Source: Proales similis
Lineage: Eukaryota > Rotifera > Eurotatoria > Ploima > Proalidae
Direction of reading: 5' to 3'
DNA length: 64,000 nucleotides
Assembly: GCA_019059635.1 (NCBI GenBank)
Contig: JAGVRJ010000012.1
Coordinates: 1,488,001 to 1,552,000 of the forward strand
In this document: positions 11,896-22,210 of the stretch, piece after piece
Numbering within the stretch: the first letter of the stretch is position 1
Layout: every line of letters starts with the position of its first letter
The notes under the pieces: generated by a model
Seen by the model: the letters and a program-made list of their open reading frames with translations, nothing else
What the model was told of the DNA's origin: nothing
Database searches by the model: none
Position numbers and translations under genes: made by a program

Positions 11896-13980
11896 ATGGA
11901 GTTTTACGATTTGAACAGGCTATTCGAGGCTCGCCTGCCAGCCAGCTCGCTCAGCAACGTGGTAGACGCCAACCTGTCTTACCTCGTTCCTCTGGTGATT
12001 CTGCTTGCCGCAGCCGCATCTATGCTCTCCATTCTCGTGCACTCTCAGTCTGCATCTAAACAGTTCGCACTCGCCCAGTCTATAGTCAGCTTCTCGCTTC
12101 AACTTCTCACCTCGTTCATATTGATGCTCAATTTGTTCGAGCAGTCGTTGATGAAGAAATTCTCGTCGAAATTCGACTCTTATCTCAAACTGAGAGGTCT
12201 CATGAACATCGCCTACAACGTTTCGCTCTATTCTAGTTTGTGGCTCCTGGTGGTCTACGCGTTCGACTTGACTCTGATTTCAACGATGCGATTGCGTTTG
12301 TATGAGAATTATATTCGTCTGTACAGAAAATACGTCAAGAACCTCAAGTCGCTAATTCAGTCAGACAGATTCAACAGTAGCCAGCTGAGGACCGATTCGA
12401 CTCGTCCCCGTTCGATGATAAGTTCGAGCAGCAGCGCTCTGAGCCTAAATCGTCAAGAGAGCGTAGGCGATGGCTCTAACGACGAACACACAGACAACTC
12501 AGTGATCAACGAGATCCGAATGAGCATTTTCCACGCTGAGCCGAACTCAAGCGAATATGGATCAACCAATCGAAGCAGGCCAGTGTTTATCGCCAATCGT
12601 CAGCCAGACAATCTCTACTATATGATGCCGAGAACCATTCGGCTCACAATTTACGCGGTCATTGCTTCGGCTATTTTCCTTGCGCTTCCACAATTTTTCG
12701 CCTTTGAGATAAAACGTAATTTGGTTAGCATCGCGCCTTCCAATCGCCAATTGAAAATACCGAACGGGGTTGATGCCGGCAAGCTCTATCAAAACGCCTA
12801 TTTCATAAAAGAGCAGAGCCAGGTGCCGGGCAGATACGAGCCGCAGGGCTACTCGGCACGTGGCATGCGCTCGTTGGGCATCAGCATTCGCTTTCGCCTA
12901 AGTCACAGTACGGCACCTCTCTTCAAGTCAATGCTTAAAACGCACACGCGATTTTTTAATTACGATGGCTTCGCCGAGCTTGCTGCCCGACACCCGCATT
13001 TGTGCAACATGGTCAGGAGTGACGTGGCCTACTTTGTCCTCGACTACAATCAGTTGCCGCAAATAGTGGTGGAAGAGGCGCCCGTCGAGACGTCCAATTT
13101 TGTCAACGTCACTCTTACTTGCCTGAGACGAGGCAGCATGAACGACTATCTCGCTTACAACACACTTTACTTTTGGCTCGAACACACCATGGTTATCGCT
13201 GTGCCCTTTTGCATGCTCCTTGTTCTATTTGCCACCCTCATTTACACGTGTCTGCACTACTCAAAGCTGAGCACGAACGAAGCAAGACTGAGAAACAAAA
13301 GACGCAAACTGGTAAACGACGAACGTTTCAACTGCATATTCTACGGCCTGCCAGACAAAGAGCCTCACTACCGAATGCATCCGGTCATTGTTCAAGTTGG
13401 CGCTGCCAGCGAACCCGAACCGATCGGCACTCCGACTTGTCGACTAATTCAATTCGAATCGGGACGGCCGCTTGTTAAGCAAGAAAGTCAAGTAGAGCAG
13501 CATGTGAGACGCAAAATGAACGAGGCTCAAATGGGCGATTTTATGCTCATTTTTGACATTGTGTTCTACTTGATGCTCTCACTTCCCTACACTCTGCTGC
13601 GCCTTTGCCTCAGTCTTTACCAGAAGGATCGTGTCCGAATCAGTCTGGACTTTTACACTGTCTACATGCTGTCGCTTGCTTGCTTTCACTTGCATTTAAT
13701 TCTGCGCTTTTTCTTGTGGCTCACTTTCGACTCGAGATTCAGACGCCGAGTCAAGTTGATGCTTAATATAAGTAACAAAAGAAAGTCTGCCCGAAACGCC
13801 CCGACAATCTTACCACTGGGCGCTGCTCTCACGCCCATTTGTTTATATTGTAAAAATGCCAACCCTCTATGTGTCAGTGCTTGCCAATCAAGCTCCAGGT
13901 CTGAAAGCTTTTCGTCTAATTTCGATTCTATTCGCCACCAACTCAAATACCCGGCACAACCAGACGACGATTTACTCTAA
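11896..13980 (+). CDS. Orphan seven-helix membrane protein, rhodopsin-like GPCR candidate
   Basis: Single-exon protein of 694 residues with seven strongly hydrophobic segments at about residues 29-49, 60-82, 103-133, 247-268, 430-455, 548-572 and 583-608. The last helix runs into an amphipathic, Arg-rich stretch (WLTFDSRFRRRVKLML) resembling helix 8 after the NPxxY helix of class A receptors, and helix 6 contains a Leu-Pro-Tyr like the proline kink of that class. Canonical DRY and NPxxY motifs are missing. The loop between helices 3 and 4 is about 110 residues and Ser-rich, and the loop between helices 4 and 5 is about 155 residues with Cys residues; both are much longer than usual. Probably a divergent invertebrate peptide-type receptor, though another seven-helix family cannot be excluded. 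AATAAA at 14080-14085. Confidence 0.6.
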   Translation: MEFYDLNRLFEARLPASSLSNVVDANLSYLVPLVILLAAAASMLSILVHSQSASKQFALAQSIVSFSLQLLTSFILMLNLFEQSLMKKFSSKFDSYLKLRGLMNIAYNVSLYSSLWLLVVYAFDLTLISTMRLRLYENYIRLYRKYVKNLKSLIQSDRFNSSQLRTDSTRPRSMISSSSSALSLNRQESVGDGSNDEHTDNSVINEIRMSIFHAEPNSSEYGSTNRSRPVFIANRQPDNLYYMMPRTIRLTIYAVIASAIFLALPQFFAFEIKRNLVSIAPSNRQLKIPNGVDAGKLYQNAYFIKEQSQVPGRYEPQGYSARGMRSLGISIRFRLSHSTAPLFKSMLKTHTRFFNYDGFAELAARHPHLCNMVRSDVAYFVLDYNQLPQIVVEEAPVETSNFVNVTLTCLRRGSMNDYLAYNTLYFWLEHTMVIAVPFCMLLVLFATLIYTCLHYSKLSTNEARLRNKRRKLVNDERFNCIFYGLPDKEPHYRMHPVIVQVGAASEPEPIGTPTCRLIQFESGRPLVKQESQVEQHVRRKMNEAQMGDFMLIFDIVFYLMLSLPYTLLRLCLSLYQKDRVRISLDFYTVYMLSLACFHLHLILRFFLWLTFDSRFRRRVKLMLNISNKRKSARNAPTILPLGAALTPICLYCKNANPLCVSACQSSSRSESFSSNFDSIRHQLKYPAQPDDDLL

Positions 13981-14079
13981 ACTGCAAGCTCTGGTCTAGG
14001 GGCCATTGCTATCCCTCCGGATACTGCCCTCTCCCCACCATCTCTTGTACTAAAACCCTTTTTTACCGGCCGAGATCTA

Positions 14080-14110
14080 AATAAAGCTTGTTTCTTAACG
14101 ATTTTTTATT
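14080..14110. terminator. Facing poly(A) signals of receptor and RPLP1 genes
   Basis: AATAAA on the plus strand at 14080-14085 serves the receptor gene, and TTTATT (AATAAA on the minus strand) at 14105-14110 serves RPLP1. The two signals are only about 20 bp apart on opposite strands, so the mature 3' ends must touch or overlap. Confidence 0.6.
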
Positions 14111-14143
14111 CGGCTTATTTTTTCAGTCGAATTACAACCGTGT

Positions 14144-14733
14144 TTAATCGAAAAGACCTTAAGAGCAAATTGTCGATTGACTTTAGCTGTAATCTGGTGT
14201 TGGTTCGTGCTTGACTTACCGAAGCCCATGTCTTCGTCACTCTCAGGCTCTTCCTTCTTGGCCTCTTTCTTCTCCTCTGTGATAAGAAACAGATTTGGAT
14301 TAAAAGTGAAGAAACTAACAGACTATGAAAAGACAACGAACCCTTCTTGGACTCAGCGGCGGCGGCTGGGGCAGCAGCGGCAGCAGCTGGGGCAGCAGAA
14401 GCGGCACCTGCACCCGAACCAATGTTGTTTACCAAATCGCCGACCTTGATGTCCTCAAGAGCGTTGGCAAAGAGACCTTAATCATTTAACTGGGTCAAGT
14501 GAGCTCAAGTGAGCACTTTTATTGCTCATTTACCGGGCCAGTATGGCTCGACTTCGTAGCCGGCGGCCTTCAGGATGGCGCTGATCTTGTCGCCCTGATA
14601 GCAAAGAGTATTAGGCTCAAATTGATCGATTAATCAGCTGGATTGGCAGGGAGCTTACAGTGATGGCGATCTTGTCATCAGCCAAGATGAGCGAAGCGTA
14701 AACGCAAGCCAATTCGTCGTTGCTGGAGGCCAT
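14144..14733 (-). CDS. RPLP1: 60S acidic ribosomal protein P1
   Basis: Component of the ribosomal stalk that recruits translation GTPases. Five exons on the minus strand: 14659-14733, 14534-14594, 14342-14476, 14220-14276 and 14144-14157. They splice in phase to a 113-residue protein, the family's normal length. The N-terminal dimerisation domain begins MASSNDELACVYASLIL and continues through EVEPYWPGLFANAL. An Ala-rich hinge follows, and the protein ends in the conserved acidic tail ESDEDMGFGLFD, bound by elongation factors. The sequence pattern (ELACVYASL rather than a P2-type start) identifies P1. The last coding exon is only 14 nt. A CAG two bases before the ATG (on the minus strand) suggests a further intron in the 5' untranslated region. 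High dosage is expected from the family; no TOP element was recognised. Confidence 0.95.
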
Positions 14734-15909
14734 TTCTGATGCTTTATCTAAATTTGAGTGCAAGTCGTTTGCGAACCTTAGCTCCTATCAGAGAACCTGG
14801 CACTTTGTATGCTAAATAAGGTTCGATTAGGCAATTAGGATTACTCTCGCAATCGCAAAGCCGCATGATGAATGCAAGTTGAGTGCATCATGCAAACAGT
14901 AACGAATCGAAGCACGACGGCGGTGGCAAGCGCGCGCGCACCACCTTCATATCTAACTGCGTGCAGTTAGCCATTCAGAAAACAAAAAAACAGTTTCGGC
15001 CCAAATCAGTCTCGTTCGCTTGCTTGCACAGTCACTTGTGTCCGTTTTGCTTTTTCTCCTTTTTCTTTCTCGATCCCACTTGTCGCTTTAGCAGCGGGCG
15101 TTCTTCGATTGTTAAAAGATGGCGTTAATCAACGCCCAATCGGATTTTGATCTCTGAAACAAGTTCGCAATTTAGACCAAGGCAAATTTCAAGTCTACAT
15201 GCAAAGACTGACTGCAGAAAAAGTTGAAAAGAAGCTGCACTCGCTTTTACGTGTATAAAAAGAGAAGATTTAAACAAGCCTGGTTGTACTCATCGCCTTC
15301 TTCATCTTTGCTCAAAGTCTCTGTGCATGAATTTTATTTTTCAAAATTTTGTCTAGTCTTGGTCTAGTTGTTCGTAGAAAATGATGAAAGCAAGATCCAA
15401 CGATGATCTTTGATGATTAAAGCAAAAAAAATCGAGCTTTTTAACCCTGATTCTACGACAGTCATAAAAACCAGCATCACGATCTTGGTCGTCATTTCAA
15501 TCTCGGTCCCCTTGCCTAAATCGAGTCTAATCTGGCTTGTTTTCCGAGAAAGAGATGCGCGCGCAGAAAGAACGCGCTCTGCAAAAAAGAGACTGAGGAT
15601 AGAACTCATGTCGACATTTATTTAAATAGAATTCGAGTCTTAGCTGATAAAATAGGTTCTTTATAAATATGTGATTCTAAAATGAGGCGGCAAATACGCG
15701 CCCAGCAAAGACTGAGAGGAAGAAGAAAAGGGCAGGAAGGAGAAGAGTTGAGGAGCAGAGCATTGTTGTCGTAGATTTTCTTGCTGTTAGTTGAGTTGTT
15801 TGGTTGTGTTGCTAAATGTCAACAACAGACGTCGTCTGAGACCATCACCGAAGCCAGAGGAGAAAAAAAATGAAAAAAAATTTCGGATGCAAGAGCAAGT
15901 GAACGGGAT
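14734..15909. other. Non-coding interval between RPLP1 and PRRC2
   Basis: Includes the RPLP1 upstream region and the presumed 3' untranslated region of PRRC2, whose likely poly(A) signal (TTTATT on the plus strand) is at 15617-15622. Overlapping open frames of about 70-80 codons on both strands around 15364-15625 have no recognisable domain and I do not call them. A TATA-like box on the plus strand is at 15254-15260. Confidence 0.5.
15254..15260 (+). promoter_or_regulatory. TATA-like element without an assigned gene
   Basis: TATAAAA followed by AG-rich sequence. About 30 bp downstream a pyrimidine-rich TCATCG stretch could act as an initiator. No convincing plus-strand coding region follows, so any transcript would be short or non-coding. 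Confidence 0.25.
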
Positions 15910-18900
15910 TCATTTCTTGTCGATTTCATTCTCGCTCGGGTGAGTGGGCGCCATTCGTCCTCTATTGTTGTTGTTGTGGTTGATGCCGTTATTGTGATTT
16001 CGATTTGCGTTCATTCGGCCGTCAGGAAGACCACCGCCTGCGTTGTTGCGGTTGTATCGTCCGTACGCCGAGTTGGGTCGTTTGTTCATGTTTGGATTTG
16101 AGCTCATTGTGTAATTAAAATTGTTTGATGCTACTTGGTTAAGAGGTGCACTCAACGGCTGAGGGAGCAGAGCTGGCGCTGTCTGTGCCTGAGACACTTG
16201 CGGCGCAGCTGGTGGAGGTGTCTGATGATGAGGATGATGATGCTGATGCATGAATACCTGATTCTGCCAGTTTAGGTTCTTTTGGCCCATCACGGTCATA
16301 TTCGGCTGAGATTCGTTCATCATTCGACTGAGCATTTGGTTGCCGGCGAATTGGCCGCTGTTGGCCGCGGTCAACATGTTCGGCATGCACTGGGCGTTGA
16401 CAACGTTGAAATTGTTCATATTGAGCGCCGGATCAAACATGGCACCGTTGGGAACGAGTAGTTCGGGCGACGCCATCTCGCCGCCGTTCTTTCCGAACGG
16501 AGAGTGAGGACCGAATTGAGCATGACGAGCATTGGCCAGCGGCGCTTGTTGGGCATATCCGGCGCCCACCGGAGCCAAATTGCCAAACTGGCCGCCGTTC
16601 ATTTGACCCAATTGAGGCGAGTTGGCAAAAACTGAGCTGTGATGGGCAGTCGGAGGCTGAGGCGCCGTTGTCGCTTGTTGCTGTTGCGGCAAGCCAAGTG
16701 ACTGAGGTCCCGAAGAGCCGAACAAGTAGTTGGCATTGAACAAACTGTTCTGCTGGCCCATTCCCATGCCGCTCGGTTGAATCAGGTGGGACAACTGATG
16801 AGCAGCGCCTGCGCCTCCAGGCATACCCATCTGGTTTATAAAGCTGTTTGGAAAGAAGTTCATGTTGTTAGGATGGCCCGGAGAGCTGGCCGGCATTGCA
16901 GAGCCGTTAAGCATTGGATGATAGCCGCTAATGTCTGTCTTGATCAAATGGGGACTCGATCGGTTCTGCGCTAATTGAGCGCTCGATAAGTTTGATGGCT
17001 TGCAGATCGCTTGTCCACTCAGCTGGTTGTTTGTCAAATTGACTTGCTTCTGTTTGTTGGCAAATTGAAAGTCGAATTGTGGATTTACGCGTCCAAGCTG
17101 TTGGTGTGGCTGCTGCTGCTGTTGCTGCGGCTGCTGGTAGTATTGAATTGGAATTCCTTGAGCTCCCATTGGACCAAACTGAGAAAGGCCAGCTTGCTGG
17201 TGAGGTGCTTGATGATTTTGATAGAAAGCAGAAGATTCAATTTGCAACATCTCTCTACTCAGGTCAGGCACAAATTTGGTTTGCATCGGATAGAATGGCT
17301 GAGGAGGCGCATTAGGCGCCAGTTGACTGAACGCCAGAGACTGTGGCAAGCAGCCCTGCGGTGATGTCAAATTGACTTGCGGCTCGTTTATTTCGCTTGT
17401 CTCATTCACCATCACAATTTTGCTCTTCTCTTCCGCCATCGTGCTGGATGTCAGATCGGACTGACACGCAGCCGGAATCGAACAAACACTTTGACTTTTC
17501 TGCTGCTCGATTAATTCGATCATCTCGTTTGCTTCACTCTGATTTTGAACATTTTTATCGACAATCGCAATCACGTGCGCGTCGACATTCTGTATGTGAA
17601 CAGGAGCGCTCTGAGTAATTGCGGTATCGCAACTGCTCACAGCCATCGCCGCCTTCGATTCGGTTCGAGTCACGAATGTCGCCGATTGTAACGACTCGTT
17701 GCTCCTGGCTTCGCTTTTTTCTTCTTCTTGACCGCTTTGCTTGACGCTTGGTTGTGATTGAGGCGTTGGTTTCACGGCGCACACATTTTTACTCGAGCTA
17801 CTATTGTCTGCTCTTTTGGGATCAACGATCGCTTTTGGTCGAGTCTCGTCTCGGTCTGCTGCTCTTTTTTCAGCCCAAACTGGTTTGCATGACTCGATTT
17901 TCTGACTCAGACGAACAGTCGGGGACACTACCGCCTCGGAAGCGTCAGTTATCTCAACGCCTCTCTCAGGCCTGGGGTTTCGTTTTTCACCTGACGGCTT
18001 GGTGCCCGCAGCTGTTCTTGTGCGCGCCGTCTTTTTATTGGGCGAAACGAGCTTGGCGCTCGATTTTGGGTTTTGCCTTGCTGCACTTCGAAGTGCCGCT
18101 CTCTCCGCTGCCTCGGCTGCTTTGGCAGCCTTGAGCTTTTCGGCTTTGCGCCCTCGTTTGGTCAATACTCGCTGAAAGCCTTCATCGTCGTCAAAGCTTT
18201 GATCATTTTCATGTTGGTTCTCGCCTTCATCGAGGCGATCAAAGCCGGTCGACTGAGCTAGCTTCTCTTTTTTACCCTCGACCGCCTCTCTAATCGCTTT
18301 TTGTACAATATCCGGATTCTCTATTTCAACCGTGTCGACTCTGTAAACGTGCGCCGACTCGTTTCCTAGCTTCCGGCCCGGCCGATTGAAAGAGCGAGTG
18401 GTTGTCGTTCGCTTTTGACGTGTATCATCCGATTCTTTCTGACCAATGTGGTGGGAATCGGCGTTTGCCTGACTCCAGTAGCCGGCAGTGTAACGAAGAT
18501 CGCCGTTCGTCTCTGTTGCAGCTGCATACGGCCTTTTATTATTGTTGCTGGCAGACGCTTTGCGCGGGTTGTTGTTGCTGTTTGAATTGTTAGTAGCGTT
18601 GTTGCTTGGTGCTTGGCGTCGATTTCCTCGGGTCTGACTGCGGTAGATCGTGGTCGTGTTAACTGCACCTCGACCATCTTGTCGATCGGCTCGGCCGCCG
18701 CCGCCGCTCGCGTCCGATTCGGTTTCCCATTCGTCTTTTATATCGTCGCTTCGAGCGTCATTGGCGCTTACCATTCTTCCATTGCGGCCACGGCCGTTTC
18801 TCTTTGCCTTTGAATTTGTTGCCTCCTCATTTTCTTGATTCTCATGATCTGGTCCTAGTGCAGGCGGTGGAGTTTTTTTCTGAATCGGAATTCTTCTCGG

Positions 18901-20579
18901 ATGGGCCTCTTCTGGTCTGGTCTTGCTCAGCCGCGTCTCAGATGAGATCTGGCCAGACACCTGCCTGGGCTCTGGTCGCTCTGTGCGAGTTTCGTTTGCT
19001 TCTTCTAAGTTTGCCTCTTGTTTTGTGAGAGCTTTCTCGCCTCGCCGCTTTCTTGTTCCTAAATTTCTCGGCTCGCCTCTTCTATTTACGTCCGACTGTG
19101 CCTCAGTGTCTGCGCTTTCTTTTTGATACACTTTTCTTCGAAGCGGCTGCATTCTAGAGTCAACTTCAGGTATGTTCTGATTTAGTTGCTTAATTGACGG
19201 CCGTTGTCGGCTATTCGGATGGCTGTGCGTCGTTCTAGCTGACTGCTTGGGCGTTCGTTTCGGATTCGGCTCAATCGGTGGACGATCTTTTAGATCAATC
19301 GCCTCTAATTTTTCTTCAAGTTCGCTAGTCTCCTCTGGCTTTTTGAATTCATTCGGCGGCAACGGCTTACTGACGTGCAAGCGTTTCTCTTCTTCTTCGC
19401 GTCGGATTCTGGCCCTCTCGATTGACTGCATCATCTGCTGTGTTTGACGTTGACGCATTTCAATCAGCTCGGGCTCTTCATCCTCGCCTGTTCGCATCTG
19501 ATGGCCGATATTTGCTCGCACATTTTCGGGCTCTTCTTCGACCGATGCTTTCGGCTCGTAATCGACTTGCTCGTTCGGAAACGCCCAGCTAGACGAGTTG
19601 GATTGGCTGCTCGTTGCATTGTTCGGTCGTTCCATGATTCTGGGTCTTACTATTTCCTCCGATGTGTGATCCCTAGCGTAACCTTTAAAGCCAGTTGACG
19701 TGTCTGAAAGTCTTGTGTGGTAGTTGTTGCTGTTGGTGACCGGCTTGCGGTAACCTGTGTGCGACTGATTCATCGTGGAGCGTGCCGGTTGAGCATTTGC
19801 ACGGCGATCACGATTCTCGGTCTCGTCTGACGGCTGAGACGATGTGCTGCTCCTCTGGTTGGCTGTGCCCCAGCTTCCCGCGTTTACTGGTTTGAACAGA
19901 GGCGCTTCTGATGGCTCCTGCTCATCGTTCTTGCCACTGGGCGGAGGTGTGGCCGTAGTGGTCGGCGGAGGTGCAAAACTGAGCGCTTCGGAAGGAGTTG
20001 GCCATGAGGCTTCTACAGTTTTGGAAGTGGCTGTGACCACCGACGACAGGGAAGAGGCCGACTGGTCATTGGTCTGCTCAGTGCGCGATTCAGACTGATA
20101 AGCATATGAACTTGAAGTGTTCGGGCTTGCTGCGTTTGTGCTGTGTGTTTGAGCGGTGCTGGTTCCGTTGCCTTGAGACGAGCCTGAGCCCAGCTGGCCG
20201 CTACTCTTCGCCAAGCTTGGTAGATTGGCGGGTGGTGGCATTCTGCGAGTCACAGACGCCTTTCCCAAAGTCTGCATGCCAGAAGGCGCCGCTCGAATCA
20301 CTTCATGGTCAATTGGTTAATTGGCTCATTGGCCAATTAGGCTATCGGTTCACACTTACGTGTCTTTTTCTCCGCAGTCTCCACTGGCTTGCCCTTGAAC
20401 TGGCTATTAATATTTAACGATGAGTATTTATATCCAGATGTGGCACCGCTAGAGCTTATGGAGCCAGTTCTTGTTTGTTTAGCAATTATTGACGCCATTG
20501 TAGTGTTGCCCGTCGACGCGCTCTTGCTGTCGCTGCCCAACGCATTCGCCACGCCAGATATGCTCGCATATGTGGACAT
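15910..20579 (-). CDS. PRRC2/BAT2 family protein
   Basis: Large, mostly disordered RNA-associated cytoplasmic protein of the proline-rich coiled-coil 2 family (vertebrate PRRC2A-C, fly Nocte). Family members associate with stress granules and translation initiation. Two exons, 20360-20579 and 15910-20300, joined in phase 1, give about 1536 residues. The BAT2 N-terminal domain spans the splice: KYSSLNINSQFKGKPVET in exon 1, then MQTLGKASVTRRMPPPANLP in exon 2, both close to the conserved family motif. The rest is rich in Ser, Arg, Gly, Gln and Asn. It includes a charged coiled-coil-like segment with many Glu/Arg (about 280-340), a Lys/Arg/Gly region and a Gln/Pro/Asn/Met-rich C-terminal half with Gln tracts. 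The start ATG is the only one upstream that opens the conserved domain. The gene lies head to head with IMMP2L. Confidence 0.85.
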
Positions 20580-21203
20580 GCTTGACTTCTATTGCAGAAG
20601 AGTAAATGCCAATAAATTAAACGAGAACATCAATGCGAAAAGTATAAACACATTCAATCAGCGATCGAAGTGTATGTTATGGTCCGGCCTTTGACTAGCC
20701 GACCTCAGTCAAAGTTTACTCGGTTAATCACGTTCATAATTTAACATGGGCTCGATTATGATTATAGAACTGCTAATCGATCGCCTTTTTTTTTACGGAC
20801 CTGATAATACTCCGCTTGCAGTTGCGCGACTGGCCAGAAGAGTACATGCATGAATGCAAACAGGTCGTTGCAAAACTAAACAGACATTCACGCTGCTTTA
20901 AAATATGCTCATTGATTCAAGCGCTGGTTGTAACTTTGGAATACAGCTTTCCAATTTCCGTTCTTGCCATTCATTCAATCAATGTTGGAATTGATCGCAA
21001 TTAAACAGATTTATTTCAAAATTGCATAATCAGAATCTTGTATGCGGCAAATTAGTTTTGTCTCGACTTGAGCGCTCTTTACTTCATTGCTGCTATTTAA
21101 AACGACCGCACCCTTTTTTTTCTCTCTCTCTCTAAGCATTCGCTTGGAGCTGCATCTGCCAGCCTGCAATTGTTTTGGATACTTCACCTTCAACCTGCTC
21201 TTC
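20580..21203. other. Shared upstream region of PRRC2 and IMMP2L
   Basis: About 620 bp between divergent start codons, AT-rich with a CT tract near 21120-21134. No coding segment recognised. Probably a bidirectional promoter region. Confidence 0.5.
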
Positions 21204-21965
21204 ATGATCAAACTCTGTGCAAAGTACACTGTTCTGGTAAAAGCTCATTTGACAAACGTTTTTTCACGCTTCAGTTTTCTTTCTATAACTTTTCTAATTT
21301 TCAAAAATCAAGTTTGTTACGGGTGCGATTACTGTTTGGGATAATGTGTGCTTCGTATCCAGAGTCGATGGCCTGAGGTTGGTACTCGCATCTCAATCGA
21401 ACCGTATTGCTCCTCGTCTCCATCTCAACTTTCAAGCATGTGGCCAACTGTAAACGAGAAGAACGCAAGTGATGAACGTCGCCGAAACGATTTCGTGTTT
21501 GTAGTTCGCATCGGAATGAATCTTTTGTGCGGTGGCGTCACTGGCAATCGTCTCATTGAGGACCACATTCAAAGAGGCGACATAATTTCAATGGTCTCGC
21601 CGCGAAATCCAAACGAATGCTTCCTGAAGCGAGTTGTTGCAATGCCAGGCGATTTGGTACGAACCATCAATTACAAACACGAATATGTGGTCGTGCCAGA
21701 AGGTCATTGTTGGGTGGAAGGCGACAATTTCAAACGAAGCTACGATTCAAACTCGTTCGGCTGTGTGCCGTTGGCCCTCATATTAGGCAAAGTTCATTTT
21801 ATAGTTTATCCGTTTAATAGAATAAAACGACTCGGTCCAGGTCTGCCACCGCATCGCGCCTTGATTCAGTCGTCTAGTTACAATCTTCTCGATCACGCCG
21901 ACGCCCAACAACCGGCGTCTTCCTCTTCCACACTTGAAATCTTGCCCAACTCATCGGACCCTTAG
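21204..21965 (+). CDS. IMMP2L: Mitochondrial inner membrane protease subunit 2
   Basis: Signal-peptidase-like serine protease (S26) that removes sorting peptides from proteins in the mitochondrial intermembrane space, as partner of IMMP1. Three exons, 21204-21236, 21313-21377 and 21437-21965, give 208 residues. An N-terminal hydrophobic helix (FVTGAITVWDNVCFV) precedes the catalytic Ser, which lies in LSMWPT and is created across the second splice junction. The catalytic Lys is in FLKRVVAMPGD, followed by VPEGHCWVEGDN and YDSNSFG, both diagnostic of subunit 2. The body matches the vertebrate protein throughout. About 45 extra residues follow the usual C-terminus, rich in Ser and Pro. Two AATAAA motifs at 22086-22104 face the NELF-B gene. 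Confidence 0.92.
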
Positions 21966-22085
21966 CTCTCTATCTTCCCGTCCCTGTGGTTACTCGCTAT
22001 TCACTTTTACTCACTCATTCGTTTTAATATGTTCAAAAAAAATGTTCACTCTGAGGCCGGCACTTGCCAGCATGTACAAAGCAAA

Positions 22086-22152
22086 AATAAAAAACGAGAA
22101 TAAACGAGAACGATCACCAACAGTGGTGCTTTAGCTCGACTCATCTTTTATT
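22086..22152. terminator. Facing poly(A) signals of IMMP2L and NELFB
   Basis: Plus-strand AATAAA occurs at 22086-22091 and 22099-22104; minus-strand AATAAA (TTTATT) is at 22147-22152. The two genes converge with their signals about 45 bp apart. Confidence 0.55.
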
Positions 22153-22210
22153 TGTTTTTCTCAGTGCCGTTTGCTCTCTCTACCGCCGTCTCGACTGTTT
22201 CGAGGCGCGT

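Noticed and set aside
14883-15128. 81-codon plus-strand frame upstream of RPLP1
   Set aside because: No recognisable content; overlaps the probable 5' region of RPLP1 on the other strand.
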